The position numbers and the translations under genes were made by a program. DNA of 64,000 bases from Pseudorhodoferax sp. Leaf274 (GTDB lineage Bacteria > Pseudomonadota > Gammaproteobacteria > Burkholderiales > Burkholderiaceae_C). The stretch is from the NCBI RefSeq assembly GCF_001422445.1, contig NZ_LMNA01000012.1, positions 124,001-188,000 on the forward strand. The letters run 5' to 3'. Below are positions 34,344 through 46,500 of this stretch, piece after piece. The notes below the pieces were generated by a model that saw only the letters and a program-made list of their open reading frames with translations, had not been told where the DNA came from and did no database searches. The stretch's first letter is position 1. Every line of letters begins with the position of its first letter.

Positions 34344-35585
34344 ATGTCCGTTGCCTCCCGCCGCTTGCCAGAGCGCCTGCACGCGCTGCTGGGTGATCTG
34401 GCGCATTTCCCCTGGCGCACCACCGCGCTCACGCTGCGCCAGCGTTTCCGCGAAGACCAGCTGGCGCTGACCGCCAGCAGCCTGACCTTCACCACCATGC
34501 TGGCGCTGGTGCCGCTGTTCACGGTGGGGCTGGCCATCTTCACGGTGTTCCCGATGTTCGACACCATGCAGCAGGTGCTGCAGCGCTGGCTGGTGCAGAG
34601 CCTGGTGCCGGAGACGATCGCGCGCCAGGTGCTGGGCTACCTCACCCAGTTCGCCAGCCAGGCCAGCCGGCTCGGCAGCCTGGGCCTGGCGGTGGTGCTG
34701 GCCACGGCACTGGCGCTGGTGCTGACCATCGACCGCACGCTCAACCGCATCTGGCGTGTGCCGCGCCCGCGCCCGCTGGGCCAGCGCGTGCTGATCTACT
34801 GGGCCTTGCTCACGCTCGGGCCGCTGCTGCTGGGCGCCAGCCTGGCGATGACGTCCTATGCGGTGTCGTCCTCGCGCGGCCTGGTCGACAGCCTGCCGGG
34901 CGGCGTGCGCGTGCTGCTGGACACCATCGAATTCGGCCTGCTGGCGCTGGGCATGGCCGCGGTCTACCGCTACGTGCCCAACACCGATGTGAAGTGGTCC
35001 CACGCGCTGGCCGGCGGCATCTTCGTGTCGGTCGGCATCGAACTGGCCAAGCGGCTTCTGAGCCTGTACATCGCCTCGGTGCCGACGTATTCGGCCATGT
35101 ACGGCACCTTCGCCACGGCGCCCATCCTGCTGCTGTGGATCTACCTGGCCTGGACCATCGTGCTGCTGGGCGCCGTGACCGTGGCCTACCTGCCCAGCCT
35201 GCTGGCCGGCGTCGCGCGGCCGGTCGCTGCGTACGGCTGGCACTTCCACCTGGCGATCGAGGTGCTGCAGCACCTGTACGGCGCGCGCAGCGGCGAGGCG
35301 CATGGCCTGGCGGCCGGCGCGCTCGGCCGCGCGCTGGGCACCACCAAGCTGCAGCTCGAGCCGGTGCTGCAGGTGCTCGTGGGCCTGGACTGGGTGGGGC
35401 GGCTGGACGAGTCCGAGCACGGCATGGGCGCGGACACCGAGGCCCGCTACGTGCTGCTGGCAGACCCCGAGTGCACGCCGCTCGCACCGCTGTTCGAGCG
35501 CCTGCTGCTGGACCGCAGCGCGCCGATGTCCGGCCTGTGGGAACGCGGGCGCTGGGACGCGCTGCGCCTGCGCGACGCGTTGTGA
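34344..35585 (+). CDS. YihY/UPF0761-family inner membrane protein
   Basis: This 413-residue protein has six transmembrane helices in its first 290 residues with family patterns LALTASSLTFTTMLALVP, the Arg-containing TIDRTLNRIWRV, and YGTFATAPILLLWIYLAW. It was once thought to be ribonuclease BN; its true role is unknown. The cytoplasmic C-terminal region (about 295-413) is an extra helical domain common in Betaproteobacteria. ATG at 34344 is chosen; another in-frame ATG lies at 34332. Confidence 0.88.
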   Translation: MSVASRRLPERLHALLGDLAHFPWRTTALTLRQRFREDQLALTASSLTFTTMLALVPLFTVGLAIFTVFPMFDTMQQVLQRWLVQSLVPETIARQVLGYLTQFASQASRLGSLGLAVVLATALALVLTIDRTLNRIWRVPRPRPLGQRVLIYWALLTLGPLLLGASLAMTSYAVSSSRGLVDSLPGGVRVLLDTIEFGLLALGMAAVYRYVPNTDVKWSHALAGGIFVSVGIELAKRLLSLYIASVPTYSAMYGTFATAPILLLWIYLAWTIVLLGAVTVAYLPSLLAGVARPVAAYGWHFHLAIEVLQHLYGARSGEAHGLAAGALGRALGTTKLQLEPVLQVLVGLDWVGRLDESEHGMGADTEARYVLLADPECTPLAPLFERLLLDRSAPMSGLWERGRWDALRLRDAL

Positions 35586-35661
35586 CGCCTGCATCGGCGC
35601 GCGCGCGGCCAAGCCCGCAGCGTGGCGTCGATCCAGCCGGTGCCGGGGGTCGACTCCAGGT

Positions 35662-36003
35662 TCAGAGCTTGATGCGCCCCAGCCAGATGTCGCGGTACAT
35701 CGCCCAGTCGCCCAGGAAACTGTAGAGCGGGCGCTTGAAGCTGGCGGGCTTGTTGTTCTCGAAGCCGAAGTGGCCGATCCAGGCGAAGGCATAGCCACAG
35801 GCCAGGCCGATCGGCAGCCAGCGCCACTGGCCCGTGGCCAGCAGCAGGGCCAGGCAGACCAGGCCCAGCGTGCTGCCGACGAAGTGCAGGCGACGGCAGG
35901 TGCGGTCGCGGTGCTCGGAGAGGTAGAACGGATAGAACTCGGCGAAGCTGCCGAACCGGCGCGGATCGACAGCGTCGGAAGACGCCGTGGGAAGGATGCT
36001 CAT
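35662..36003 (-). CDS. Mpo1-like / DUF962 protein
   Basis: This 113-residue membrane protein shows FAEFYPFYLSEHRDRTCRRL and LHFVGSTLGLVCLALLL, then GHFGFENNKPASFKRPLYS, the conserved His-rich pattern of the DUF962/Mpo1 family. Yeast Mpo1 is an Fe-dependent dioxygenase acting on 2-hydroxy fatty acids; the His residues seen here would bind iron. The start ATG at 36003 was chosen because the frame further upstream encodes only antisense-like sequence of the neighbouring gene. Confidence 0.87.
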   Translation of the reverse strand: MSILPTASSDAVDPRRFGSFAEFYPFYLSEHRDRTCRRLHFVGSTLGLVCLALLLATGQWRWLPIGLACGYAFAWIGHFGFENNKPASFKRPLYSFLGDWAMYRDIWLGRIKL

Positions 36004-36040
36004 GCGCTGTCTCCTGGCCCTGTCAACGCAGGGCTCCGAG

Positions 36041-38407
36041 TCATCGTAACGCCTGCAGCTTGGCGTCCGCCAGTCCCACGAGCAATGCGCGGCCGTCCGG
36101 TGCGACGCGGAATTCTCCATAGCGCGCCTGCGCGAAGCGATCGGCTTCGCCCTCGCGGAAGAACCAGGCGTCGGTGACCAGCGTCCAGTGGCCGTTTTTG
36201 GGGGCCAGCGTGATCGTGAACTCGCCGTCGGCCAATGGCTCGCCCGGTGCGGCCACGCGCAGCAGCTCGGCCACGCCGCGCGCATCGCGCCGCGCGACCG
36301 CTTGGGGCCGCGTGCCGGACTGCGGCTGCGCCAGCCGGTCTTGCGTGTCGGTTGGTAGCTGGAACCGCAGCTGCATGTAGTCGCCCTGCATCAGCGAGCG
36401 CGGATCGACCGGCGCCAGTGCCACGAAGACCGGCTGGCCCTGCGCGATCAGCCGCTCGTTGCGCCAGATGCCCGTGTTGGCCACCACCAGCGTGGCCAGG
36501 CCGCCCACCAGCACCAGCAGCGCGGCGGCGCGGGGCGCGCTGGCCGGCGCCGCCGCGCCGGTGGGCATGCGCGCGGCACGCCAGGCCAGCGCGGCCAGCG
36601 CCGCGCCGCAGGCCACCATCAGCACCGCCTTGTGGGCCAGCGGCCAGGCAAGCAGGTAGTAGAAGCTGCCCACCGTCCAGGCCGCGGCCAGTGCGCCGCA
36701 CAGCGCCAGCTGGCGGCGGCGGGCGGCCGCTGCCAGCACGGTGGTCAGCAGGATGGCGCCCAGCATCGGCAGGAAAGCGCACAACGCCGCGGCGACCAGC
36801 GCCACCGCGGCACAGCCCGGCCGGCGCAGCGCGGGCCAGCGCCGCGCGGCCAGGCCCCCGGTGGCCAGCGCCAGCAGCGCCGAGGCCGCCGCCGTCCAGG
36901 GGCCGGGCGCCACGAGGCCGCCGCTGCCGGCGAAAGGTTGCGTGGGACCCGGGACGGCACCGACCAGGAAGGCCATGCCCGATGCGCTGGCGAGGCCGGC
37001 CAGCGCCAGCGCGAGCCATCCCGAGGCCGTGGCGGCCAGTGGCGGCCGCCGCAAGCCGGCCAGGCCCGGCAACACGGTGCCGTGCAAGGCCAGCCACAGC
37101 AGGCTGCCGTCCTGCCAGTCGTTCTCGCCGTGCAGAGCCAGCACCGTGGCGCCGGCCGCCGCAGCACCCAGCAGGCCATGCAGCCAGCGCTGGCGCGTGT
37201 CGGCCAGCCAGGCCAGCGCGAGCAGCAGCAGGGCCATCAGGCCTGCCGCCAGCTGCAGCGGCAGATCGCGCGCGAGGCCGTAGCCCAGCGTTCCCAGGCC
37301 GGCCAGCAGCAGCGGCAAGGCCAACTGCTCGACGAACACGGACACCTGCGGCCGGCGCAGCAGCGTGCCGGCCAGCGTCAGCAGCAGCACGCCGACGGCG
37401 TAGGGGCCGGAGCCGGCATGGACCCAGTCGCCCAGCAACAGCGCCACGGCGCCGAGCAGCGGCAGCGCGGCCAGCCAGGCGCCCAGCCCGGTCAGCAGCA
37501 CCACGGGCCAGGGGCGATCGCCGGGCGCGGCGGTTGCCGTGCCCGCGGCCCAGGCGCCGCAGGCCTGCGCACGCCGCTGCACCCAGCGCACCGACAACGC
37601 CAGCAGCGCCGCGGCGGCCAGGCCCAGCAGCAAGAGGTTGCCGATGGCGTCGATGCCGCCATCGAGCAGCCAGCGCGCCGCGCCGGCGACGAGCAGCGTG
37701 TCCAGCGCCAGCGTGGCCACGCTGAGCGCGAACAGGTCGAAGCCGCGGCGGCTGGCGAATCCGGCCGCGGCCAGCGCGAGCAGCAGCAGGCTGCCCGTGG
37801 ACTGCGGTGCCGGGTCTTCGCGGAACAGGCCGCCCAGCGCGGTCAGCGTCAGCAGCACGGCGAACAGCGCCGCCGCCAGCCGGAAGGCCCAGGGGCCGGC
37901 GCCCGTCAAGCGGCGCGCCCAGGGCGACAGCAGCGCCACCACCAGCGCGGCCATGGCGGCGGCAGCGGCGTGCGTGTGCAGGTCCTGCGGGCGCACGCGC
38001 CACGCGTGTCCTGTGTGCGCCTGGGCCCACAGCGAGACTGCCGCCATGGCCACCAGGCACCAGGGCAGCCACAGCGCATCGCTGCGCGCGGCCAGCGCCA
38101 GCGGCAAGGCCAGCAGCGCCCACAGCGCGAACAGCTGCCAGGGATCGGCGCCGGTCTGGTAGGTCTGACCGAAGTAGGCGAACAGCGCACCCGTGGCAAG
38201 CAGCGCCGCCAATGCGCCGGGCACGCGCAGGGCAGGCCGTGCGGCGGCGGCGAGTGCAGCGATGGCCAGCGCGCCTTGCAGCACCGCGAAGCGGCCCATG
38301 CGGCCGAAGTCGTCCCAGTTCGCGGCCAGCCAGAGGATGAGGCCGAAGCCGACCAGCGCCGCTGCCAGCAGCGCAACGGCTTGCCAAAAGCGCTGCAGTG
38401 CCGGCAT
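36041..38407 (-). CDS. DUF2157/DUF4401-like membrane protein fused to a GDYXXLXY domain
   Basis: This 788-residue protein has about twenty hydrophobic helices and ends with a soluble domain containing SLMQGDYMQLRFQLP, the signature of the GDYXXLXY family. Its N-terminus (LWLAANWDDFGRMGRFAV) matches DUF2157. In many bacteria the membrane parts and the GDYXXLXY protein are separate adjacent genes; here they form one chain. Function is unknown. The ATG at 38407 overlaps the upstream hydrolase stop by four bases, so the two are coupled. The stop is 37 bases before the Mpo1-like gene start. Confidence 0.82.
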   Translation of the reverse strand: MPALQRFWQAVALLAAALVGFGLILWLAANWDDFGRMGRFAVLQGALAIAALAAAARPALRVPGALAALLATGALFAYFGQTYQTGADPWQLFALWALLALPLALAARSDALWLPWCLVAMAAVSLWAQAHTGHAWRVRPQDLHTHAAAAAMAALVVALLSPWARRLTGAGPWAFRLAAALFAVLLTLTALGGLFREDPAPQSTGSLLLLALAAAGFASRRGFDLFALSVATLALDTLLVAGAARWLLDGGIDAIGNLLLLGLAAAALLALSVRWVQRRAQACGAWAAGTATAAPGDRPWPVVLLTGLGAWLAALPLLGAVALLLGDWVHAGSGPYAVGVLLLTLAGTLLRRPQVSVFVEQLALPLLLAGLGTLGYGLARDLPLQLAAGLMALLLLALAWLADTRQRWLHGLLGAAAAGATVLALHGENDWQDGSLLWLALHGTVLPGLAGLRRPPLAATASGWLALALAGLASASGMAFLVGAVPGPTQPFAGSGGLVAPGPWTAAASALLALATGGLAARRWPALRRPGCAAVALVAAALCAFLPMLGAILLTTVLAAAARRRQLALCGALAAAWTVGSFYYLLAWPLAHKAVLMVACGAALAALAWRAARMPTGAAAPASAPRAAALLVLVGGLATLVVANTGIWRNERLIAQGQPVFVALAPVDPRSLMQGDYMQLRFQLPTDTQDRLAQPQSGTRPQAVARRDARGVAELLRVAAPGEPLADGEFTITLAPKNGHWTLVTDAWFFREGEADRFAQARYGEFRVAPDGRALLVGLADAKLQALR

Positions 38408-39225
38408 CAGCGGGACAGGAAGCCGTGGATCGCCAACAGCGTGTCGTCCGGTGCCTCGGTCATCTGGTGGTGGCCCACGGGCGGCTGCACCACCTGCACG
38501 GTCTTGCCAGCGGCCCTGGCCTCGGCGATGAGGCCCTGCGCGGCCTTGGGCGGCGTCATCTGGTCCTGCGCGCCGAGCACGAACAGCACGGGGCAGGCGA
38601 TCTGCGCGATGGCGTCTTCGCCATGGGTGTAGCGGTCGCAGGCCAGGAAGCCGCGGTGGAACACGTTGGCATCGCGGTTGCTGCGCAGCACGCGCCGGCC
38701 CAGCGCCAGGCTCGCGCCATACACCCAGGTGCCCGGGCCCAGGGCCGAGGGCGGTGCGGCCAGCGTGGAGCGCGAGAACACGTTGACCATCTTCAGTGCG
38801 GCTTCCGGCTCGTTCAGCGAGGCGTCGAGCAGCGCCTGCGAGACCTTCATCGGAAAGGCCGTGCCGACCAGCACCAGCTGCGTGATCCGCTCGCCGAGCT
38901 GGGCCGCGGCTTCCAGCGCGATCAGCGAGCCCCAGCTGTGCCCGACCAGCGCGGCGCGCTGCACGCCGGCCGCGTCCAGCAGCGCGGCGATGAAGCCGGC
39001 CGCCTCCTCGACGGTGGACGGGGCCTCGCCCGCGCTGCGGCAGTGGCCGGGCAAGTCGACCGCCAGCACGTTGAAGCCGTGGTGCGCGAGGTAGCGGCTC
39101 TGCAGGATCCAGACGCTGTGGTCGTTGAGCACGCCGTGGATGAAGACGACCGTGGGCCTGGCCGCGTCGAAGGGCTTGCCGCCGGTGTAGCAGTAGGTGG
39201 GGGCGCCGTGGACGGTGAGGATCAT
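38407..39225 (-). CDS. Alpha/beta hydrolase
   Basis: This 272-residue enzyme has the oxyanion segment VVFIHGVLNDHSVW, the nucleophile elbow GHSWGSL with catalytic Ser, Asp in LGAQDQMTPP and His in VGHHQMTE. It would cleave an ester or related bond; the substrate is unknown. The ATG at 39225 (MILTVHGAP) overlaps the stop of the sulfhydrylase gene by four bases, which makes a three-gene coupled operon with the sulfhydrylase and the DUF2157 protein. Confidence 0.88.
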   Translation of the reverse strand: MILTVHGAPTYCYTGGKPFDAARPTVVFIHGVLNDHSVWILQSRYLAHHGFNVLAVDLPGHCRSAGEAPSTVEEAAGFIAALLDAAGVQRAALVGHSWGSLIALEAAAQLGERITQLVLVGTAFPMKVSQALLDASLNEPEAALKMVNVFSRSTLAAPPSALGPGTWVYGASLALGRRVLRSNRDANVFHRGFLACDRYTHGEDAIAQIACPVLFVLGAQDQMTPPKAAQGLIAEARAAGKTVQVVQPPVGHHQMTEAPDDTLLAIHGFLSR

Positions 39226-40544
39226 GCTGCCGTCCCTGTCGATTTTTCCGCGGCCTTGAGTGCCCGCTTGAGGTCGTCGATGAGGTCGTCCGCATCCTCC
39301 AGCCCGATCGAGAGCCTGATGGTGCCCTGCCCGATGCCGCCGGCCGCCAGCGCCTCGTCGCTCATGCGGAAGTGCGTGGTGCTGGCCGGATGGATCACGA
39401 GCGATCGGCAATCGCCCACGTTGGCCAGGTGGCTGAAGATCTTGAGCGTCTCGATGAACTTCTTGCCCTGCTCGCGGTTGCCCTTGAGGTCGAAGCTGAA
39501 CACCGAGCCCGCGCCGCGCGGCAGCAGCTTGCTGGCCAGTGCATGGCTCGGGTGGCTTGGCAGCAGCGGGTGGCCCACGCGCGAGACGAAGGGCTGGGCG
39601 GCCAGGAACTCGACCACCTTGCGCGTGTTGGCCATGTGGCGCTCCATGCGCAGCGGCAGCGTCTCGATGCCCTGCAGGATCAGCCAGGCGGTGTGAGGGC
39701 TCATGCAGGCGCCGAAGTCGCGCAGGCCTTCGCGGCGCGCGCGCAGCAGGAAAGCGCCGACCGTGCTCTCCTCGGTGAACACCATGTCGTGGAAGCCGTC
39801 GTAGGCCTGCGCCAGTTCGGCGAAGCGGCCGCTCTGCGCATGGGACGCGGCCCAGTCGAAGCTGCCGCCATCGACCAGCACGCCACCGATCACCGTGCCA
39901 TGGCCCGACAGGAACTTGGTGGCCGAGTGGTAGATGAGGTCGGCACCGAGTTCGAAGGGCTTGATGAGCCAGGGCGAGGTGAGCGTGGAGTCGACCAGCA
40001 GCGGCACGCCGGCCTCGTGCGCGATGGCCGAGACGGTGGGGATGTCCAGCACGTCCAGGCCCGGGTTGCCCACGGTCTCGCCGAACAGCAGGCGCGTCTG
40101 CGGCCGGATCGCAGCGCGCCAGCCATCGATGTCGCCGGGCTTCACGAACGTGGTGTCGATGCCGAAGCGCCGCATCGTGTAGTGCAGCAGGTTCTGCGAG
40201 CCGCCGTACAGCGCCGTGCTGGCGACGATGTGGCCGCCCGCGCCCATCAGCGTGGCCACGGCCAGGTGCAGCGCGGCCTGGCCGCTGGCGGTGGCGATGG
40301 CGCCGATGCCGCCTTCGAGTGCCGCCACGCGCTGCTCCAGCACGGCGTTGGTCGGGTTGCTGATGCGCGAGTACACGTGGCCCGCGCGTTCGAGGTTGAA
40401 CAGCGCGGCTGCGTGGTCGCTGGACTCGAACACGAAGGACGTGGACAGGTGGATGGGCACGGCGCGCGCGCCCGTAGCCGGGTCGGGCGATGCGCCTGCG
40501 TGCAGTGCCAACGTGTCGAATCCGGGGTCCGCGTAACCGGGCAT
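39222..40544 (-). CDS. metY: O-acetylhomoserine/O-succinylhomoserine sulfhydrylase (Cys/Met metabolism PLP enzyme)
   Basis: This 440-residue PLP-dependent enzyme makes homocysteine from an activated homoserine and sulfide. Family features are FDTLALHAGASPDPATGA, HVYSRISNPTNAVLEQR, ASGQAALHLA and the PLP-binding SATKFLSGHG with Lys210. A C-terminal HPASTTHFRMS is also typical. The exact activated homoserine cannot be decided by eye, so the symbol follows the closest length class (about 430-440 residues). The stop overlaps the following hydrolase start. Upstream, it is divergent from the CBS gene with about 100 bases between. Confidence 0.88.
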   Translation of the reverse strand: MPGYADPGFDTLALHAGASPDPATGARAVPIHLSTSFVFESSDHAAALFNLERAGHVYSRISNPTNAVLEQRVAALEGGIGAIATASGQAALHLAVATLMGAGGHIVASTALYGGSQNLLHYTMRRFGIDTTFVKPGDIDGWRAAIRPQTRLLFGETVGNPGLDVLDIPTVSAIAHEAGVPLLVDSTLTSPWLIKPFELGADLIYHSATKFLSGHGTVIGGVLVDGGSFDWAASHAQSGRFAELAQAYDGFHDMVFTEESTVGAFLLRARREGLRDFGACMSPHTAWLILQGIETLPLRMERHMANTRKVVEFLAAQPFVSRVGHPLLPSHPSHALASKLLPRGAGSVFSFDLKGNREQGKKFIETLKIFSHLANVGDCRSLVIHPASTTHFRMSDEALAAGGIGQGTIRLSIGLEDADDLIDDLKRALKAAEKSTGTAA

Positions 40545-40644
40545 GCGAGGGTCTCCTCCAGGGGGGGAACGGGTCAGTTTCGGGATGATTGTGGGCTATA
40601 TTCCCTTGACAGTTCCGCGTCGCGGACGATCAACAGGAGGCCCC

Positions 40645-41103
40645 ATGAAAGTCAGCGACATTCTGCGCGTCAAAGGCAACACGCTCTACACCGTCACGCC
40701 CGACGAGGAACTGGCCGAGGCCGTGGCCATCATGTCCGAGAAGGACATCGGCTCGCTGGTCGTCATGCACCATGGCGACCTGGTCGGCATGCTGACCTTC
40801 CGCGAGGTGATCCAGACCGTCGTGAAGAACGGCGGCGCGCTCGGTTCGACGCTGGTGCGCTCGGCCATGGACGATGCGCCGCTGACCTGCACGGCCGAGA
40901 CCGAACTGGACGAGGTGCGCCGCATGATGCTGGAGCGCCACGCGCGCTACATGCCCGTGATGGACAAGCGCATGCTGATGGGCGTGATCAGCTTCTACGA
41001 TGTCGCCAAGGCCGTCGTGGACAGCCAGAACTTCGAGAACAAGATGCTCAAGGCCTACATCCGCGACTGGCCGGGCGGCGAGGAAGAAGACGGCAAGGGC
41101 TGA
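40645..41103 (+). CDS. CBS-domain protein
   Basis: This 152-residue cytoplasmic protein consists of a tandem CBS pair (about 1-60 and 70-130), the first with VTPDEELAEAVAIMSEKDIG and the second with ELDEVRRMMLERHARYMPV. Such stand-alone proteins bind adenine nucleotides as sensors; the partner is not known. A strong AGGAGG Shine-Dalgarno at 40636-40641 fixes the start at 40645, although the frame is open from 40543. A TTGACA hexamer lies at 40606-40611, without a clear -10 partner. Confidence 0.88.
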   Translation: MKVSDILRVKGNTLYTVTPDEELAEAVAIMSEKDIGSLVVMHHGDLVGMLTFREVIQTVVKNGGALGSTLVRSAMDDAPLTCTAETELDEVRRMMLERHARYMPVMDKRMLMGVISFYDVAKAVVDSQNFENKMLKAYIRDWPGGEEEDGKG

Positions 41104-41136
41104 GCGCCTTCCACGCGGCCCCGCCGGCCGCGTGCC

Positions 41137-42354
<1,218 letters not shown>

Positions 42355-42492
42355 GCAATGTCTCGTGGGAGTGGGGTGTGCGGCCTGACAGGCAATTTGC
42401 GGGCCATGCGCGGGCGCCGCGCGGATCGTCCACAAGGCGCAGGGCGCGTTGGCACAGCGCTTGCTGGATACCGCCACACTGGAGGCGATCCC

Positions 42493-43152
42493 ATGGCGAC
42501 CAAGGCGGTATTGACGATCAGCAGCAAGAACTACGGAGCCTGGGCCTTGCGCGGCTGGCTGATGGCCAGGCTGGCGGGCCTGGAGTTCAACGAGAACGTG
42601 GTCTCGCCCGACGACCCGGCCATGAAGGCCGAGATGCTGCTGCTGTCGTCCTCCATGCGCGTGCCTTCGCTGCAGAACGGCAAGGTCCATGTGTGGGACA
42701 CGCTGGCCATCGGCGAATACCTCAACGAGCTCAAGCCCAAGGCCGGCCTGCTGCCGGCCGACCAGGCGGCGCGCGCGCACTGCCGCGCGATCTGCGGCGA
42801 GATGCATTCGGGCTTCTCGGCGATGCGCTCTTCGCTGCCGATGAACATCAAGGCGCACTTCCCGGGCTTCAAGATCTGGTCGCGCGCGCAGGCCGACGTG
42901 GACCGCATCCTGGAGATCTGGACCGAATGCCTGCAGGCCTATGGCGGCCCCTACCTGTTCGGCGACAAGCCCTGCATCGCCGACGCGATGTACGCGCCGG
43001 TCGTCACGCGCTTCCTGACCTACGACGTGCCGCTGCCGCCGGCCTGCGTGGACTACTGCAAGCAGATCATGGCTCTGCCTGCGATGAAGGAGTGGGTCGC
43101 CGAGGCCGGCAAGGAGCCCGAGGAGATCGACGAACTCGACGCGGAGTTTTGA
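42493..43152 (+). CDS. Glutathione S-transferase family protein
   Basis: This 219-residue protein has a GST-type N-terminal thioredoxin fold (KNYGAWALRGWLMARLAG) with the SMRVPSLQNGKVHVWDTLAI segment holding the cis-Pro, and an all-helical C-terminal domain (PYLFGDKPCIADAMYAP). It would conjugate or reduce with glutathione; the substrate is unknown. The ATG at 42493 is chosen from the family N-terminus; the frame is open from 42358. It converges on the cupin gene. Confidence 0.87.
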   Translation: MATKAVLTISSKNYGAWALRGWLMARLAGLEFNENVVSPDDPAMKAEMLLLSSSMRVPSLQNGKVHVWDTLAIGEYLNELKPKAGLLPADQAARAHCRAICGEMHSGFSAMRSSLPMNIKAHFPGFKIWSRAQADVDRILEIWTECLQAYGGPYLFGDKPCIADAMYAPVVTRFLTYDVPLPPACVDYCKQIMALPAMKEWVAEAGKEPEEIDELDAEF

Positions 43153-43179
43153 CGGCGGCGGCCGGCGCCGCCGCTGCGC

Positions 43180-43602
43180 TCACTTCCAGGGCGTGGGCGC
43201 GGGCACTTCGCAGACCGGCTCCACGTCCACCGACTTGAAGTCGGCCGGCGAGACGATCTCCAGGTATTCCATGTCGGGCGAGTAGTCGAACAGGTAGTGG
43301 CGGATGCCGGGGCGCTGGTGCACCACGTCGCCGGCCTCGACCAGGGTTTCCTTGTCTTCGTACATGAACCGGGCCCAGCCCTTGACCATGATGACGATCT
43401 GGAAGTCCGCTTCATGGCGGTGCCAGCCGGTGCCCGTTTCTGGTGCCATGTTGGCCTTCACCAGGTGCGCGATCACTTTTCCGTGCGTGGCCTCGGCGAT
43501 GCCCAGGTCGCGGTACAGGAAGAAGTCGCGCAATCCGCCGCTGACATATTGCGTGTCGCCTTCCTTGACGTGGGAGAACTTGGTGCTCGTGCGGTCCAAC
43601 AT
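43180..43602 (-). CDS. Single-domain cupin protein
   Basis: This 140-residue protein is a small cupin with the metal-binding motif GTGWHRHEADFQIVIMVKG and the second motif DVVHQRPGIRHYLFDY. The His/Glu pattern is complete, so it may bind iron or another metal, either as an enzyme or as a regulator of small-molecule binding. It lies divergent from aroC and near GST. ATG at 43602 (MLDRTSTKFSH) is chosen. Confidence 0.82.
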   Translation of the reverse strand: MLDRTSTKFSHVKEGDTQYVSGGLRDFFLYRDLGIAEATHGKVIAHLVKANMAPETGTGWHRHEADFQIVIMVKGWARFMYEDKETLVEAGDVVHQRPGIRHYLFDYSPDMEYLEIVSPADFKSVDVEPVCEVPAPTPWK

Positions 43603-43719
43603 GGCTTGCCTTTCGCTGTGAGGGGGTTCCGCACCATCGGTGGGTGCACTGCATGCGAAGCATGAACCGTTCCCAGGCTGTGGACCGGCCGGGCGCATGG
43701 GCTCGTCGATAATCGGGCC

Positions 43720-44814
43720 ATGAGCGGCAACACCTTCGGCACACTTTTCGCAGTCACCAACTTCGGGGAATCTCACGGCCCGGCCATCGGCTGCGTGATC
43801 GATGGCTGCCCGCCCGGCATGGAGCTGGCAGAGGCCGACATCCAGGTCGAGCTGGACCGCCGCCGCCCCGGCACCAGCCGCCACGTGACGCAGCGCGCCG
43901 AGGCCGACCAGGTCGAGATCCTGTCCGGTGTCTACGAAGGCCGCACCACGGGCACGCCCATCGCGCTGTTGATCCGCAATACCGACCAGCGCAGCAAGGA
44001 CTACAGCGCCATCGCGCAGAGCTTCCGGCCCGGCCATGCCGACTACACCTACTGGCACAAGTTCGGCATCCGCGACCCGCGGGGCGGCGGCCGCTCCTCG
44101 GCCCGGCTGACGGCGCCCACGGTGGCGGCCGGCGCGGTGGCCAGGAAGTGGCTGCGCGAGCGCTATGGCGTGCAGTTCCGCGGCTGCATGACGCAGGTGG
44201 GCGAGATCGCGATCCCGTTCGAGGGCTGGGAGCATGTGCCGAACAACCCGTTCTTCGCGCCGGTGGCCGACGTCTCGCAGCTGGAGGCCTACATGGACCA
44301 GCTGCGCAAGGCCGGCGACTCGTGCGGCGCGCGCGTGCGCGTGACAGCCTCGGGCATGCCGGTGGGCTTGGGCGAGCCGCTGTTCGACAAGCTCGACGCC
44401 GACATCGCCTTCGCGATGATGGGCCTCAACGCGGTCAAGGGCGTGGAGATCGGCGCGGGCTTCGCCAGCGTGGCGCAGCGCGGCAGCACGCACGGCGATT
44501 CGCTGTCGCCGCAGGGCTTCTTGTCCAACAATGCCGGCGGCGTGCTGGGCGGCATCAGCACCGGGCAGGACCTGGACGTGGCCATCGCGATCAAGCCGAC
44601 CAGCTCCATCATCACGCCGCGCGAGTCCATCGACACGGCTGGCCAGAGCGTGGAAGTGGTGACCAAGGGCCGGCACGACCCCTGCGTGGGCATCCGTGCC
44701 ACGCCCATCGTCGAGGCGCTGCTGGCGCTGGTGGTGATGGAGCATGCGCTGCGCCAGCGCGCCCAGTGCGGCGACGTGCGCCAGGCCGTCGGGCCGATTC
44801 CCGCGAGCGCCTGA
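43720..44814 (+). CDS. aroC: Chorismate synthase
   Basis: This 364-residue FMN-dependent enzyme makes chorismate from EPSP at the end of the shikimate pathway. Signatures include [18 protein letters not shown] at the start, [21 protein letters not shown], and [14 protein letters not shown] near the FMN site. Length and motifs are standard. It is flanked by unrelated genes, and no attenuator or repeat was seen before it. Confidence 0.96.
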   Translation: MSGNTFGTLFAVTNFGESHGPAIGCVIDGCPPGMELAEADIQVELDRRRPGTSRHVTQRAEADQVEILSGVYEGRTTGTPIALLIRNTDQRSKDYSAIAQSFRPGHADYTYWHKFGIRDPRGGGRSSARLTAPTVAAGAVARKWLRERYGVQFRGCMTQVGEIAIPFEGWEHVPNNPFFAPVADVSQLEAYMDQLRKAGDSCGARVRVTASGMPVGLGEPLFDKLDADIAFAMMGLNAVKGVEIGAGFASVAQRGSTHGDSLSPQGFLSNNAGGVLGGISTGQDLDVAIAIKPTSSIITPRESIDTAGQSVEVVTKGRHDPCVGIRATPIVEALLALVVMEHALRQRAQCGDVRQAVGPIPASA

Positions 44815-44934
44815 ACACGGCCTGAAACTGCACCTGTCACAGGGTTTTGACCCCCTTGCGCGATAATTGCGGTCCGGCCCCACCCTGGCGGGCCGGCCTG
44901 CTATCTGTTTGGTAGCGCTTCAACCCTGGACTTG

Positions 44935-46494
<1,560 letters not shown>

Positions 46495-46500
46495 TCGGGC

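Noticed and set aside
44841-44870. Sigma-70 promoter of the helicase gene (TTGACC...GATAAT)
   Set aside because: The two hexamers are only 9 bases apart, too close for a functional pair; GATAAT alone may still be a -10 box.
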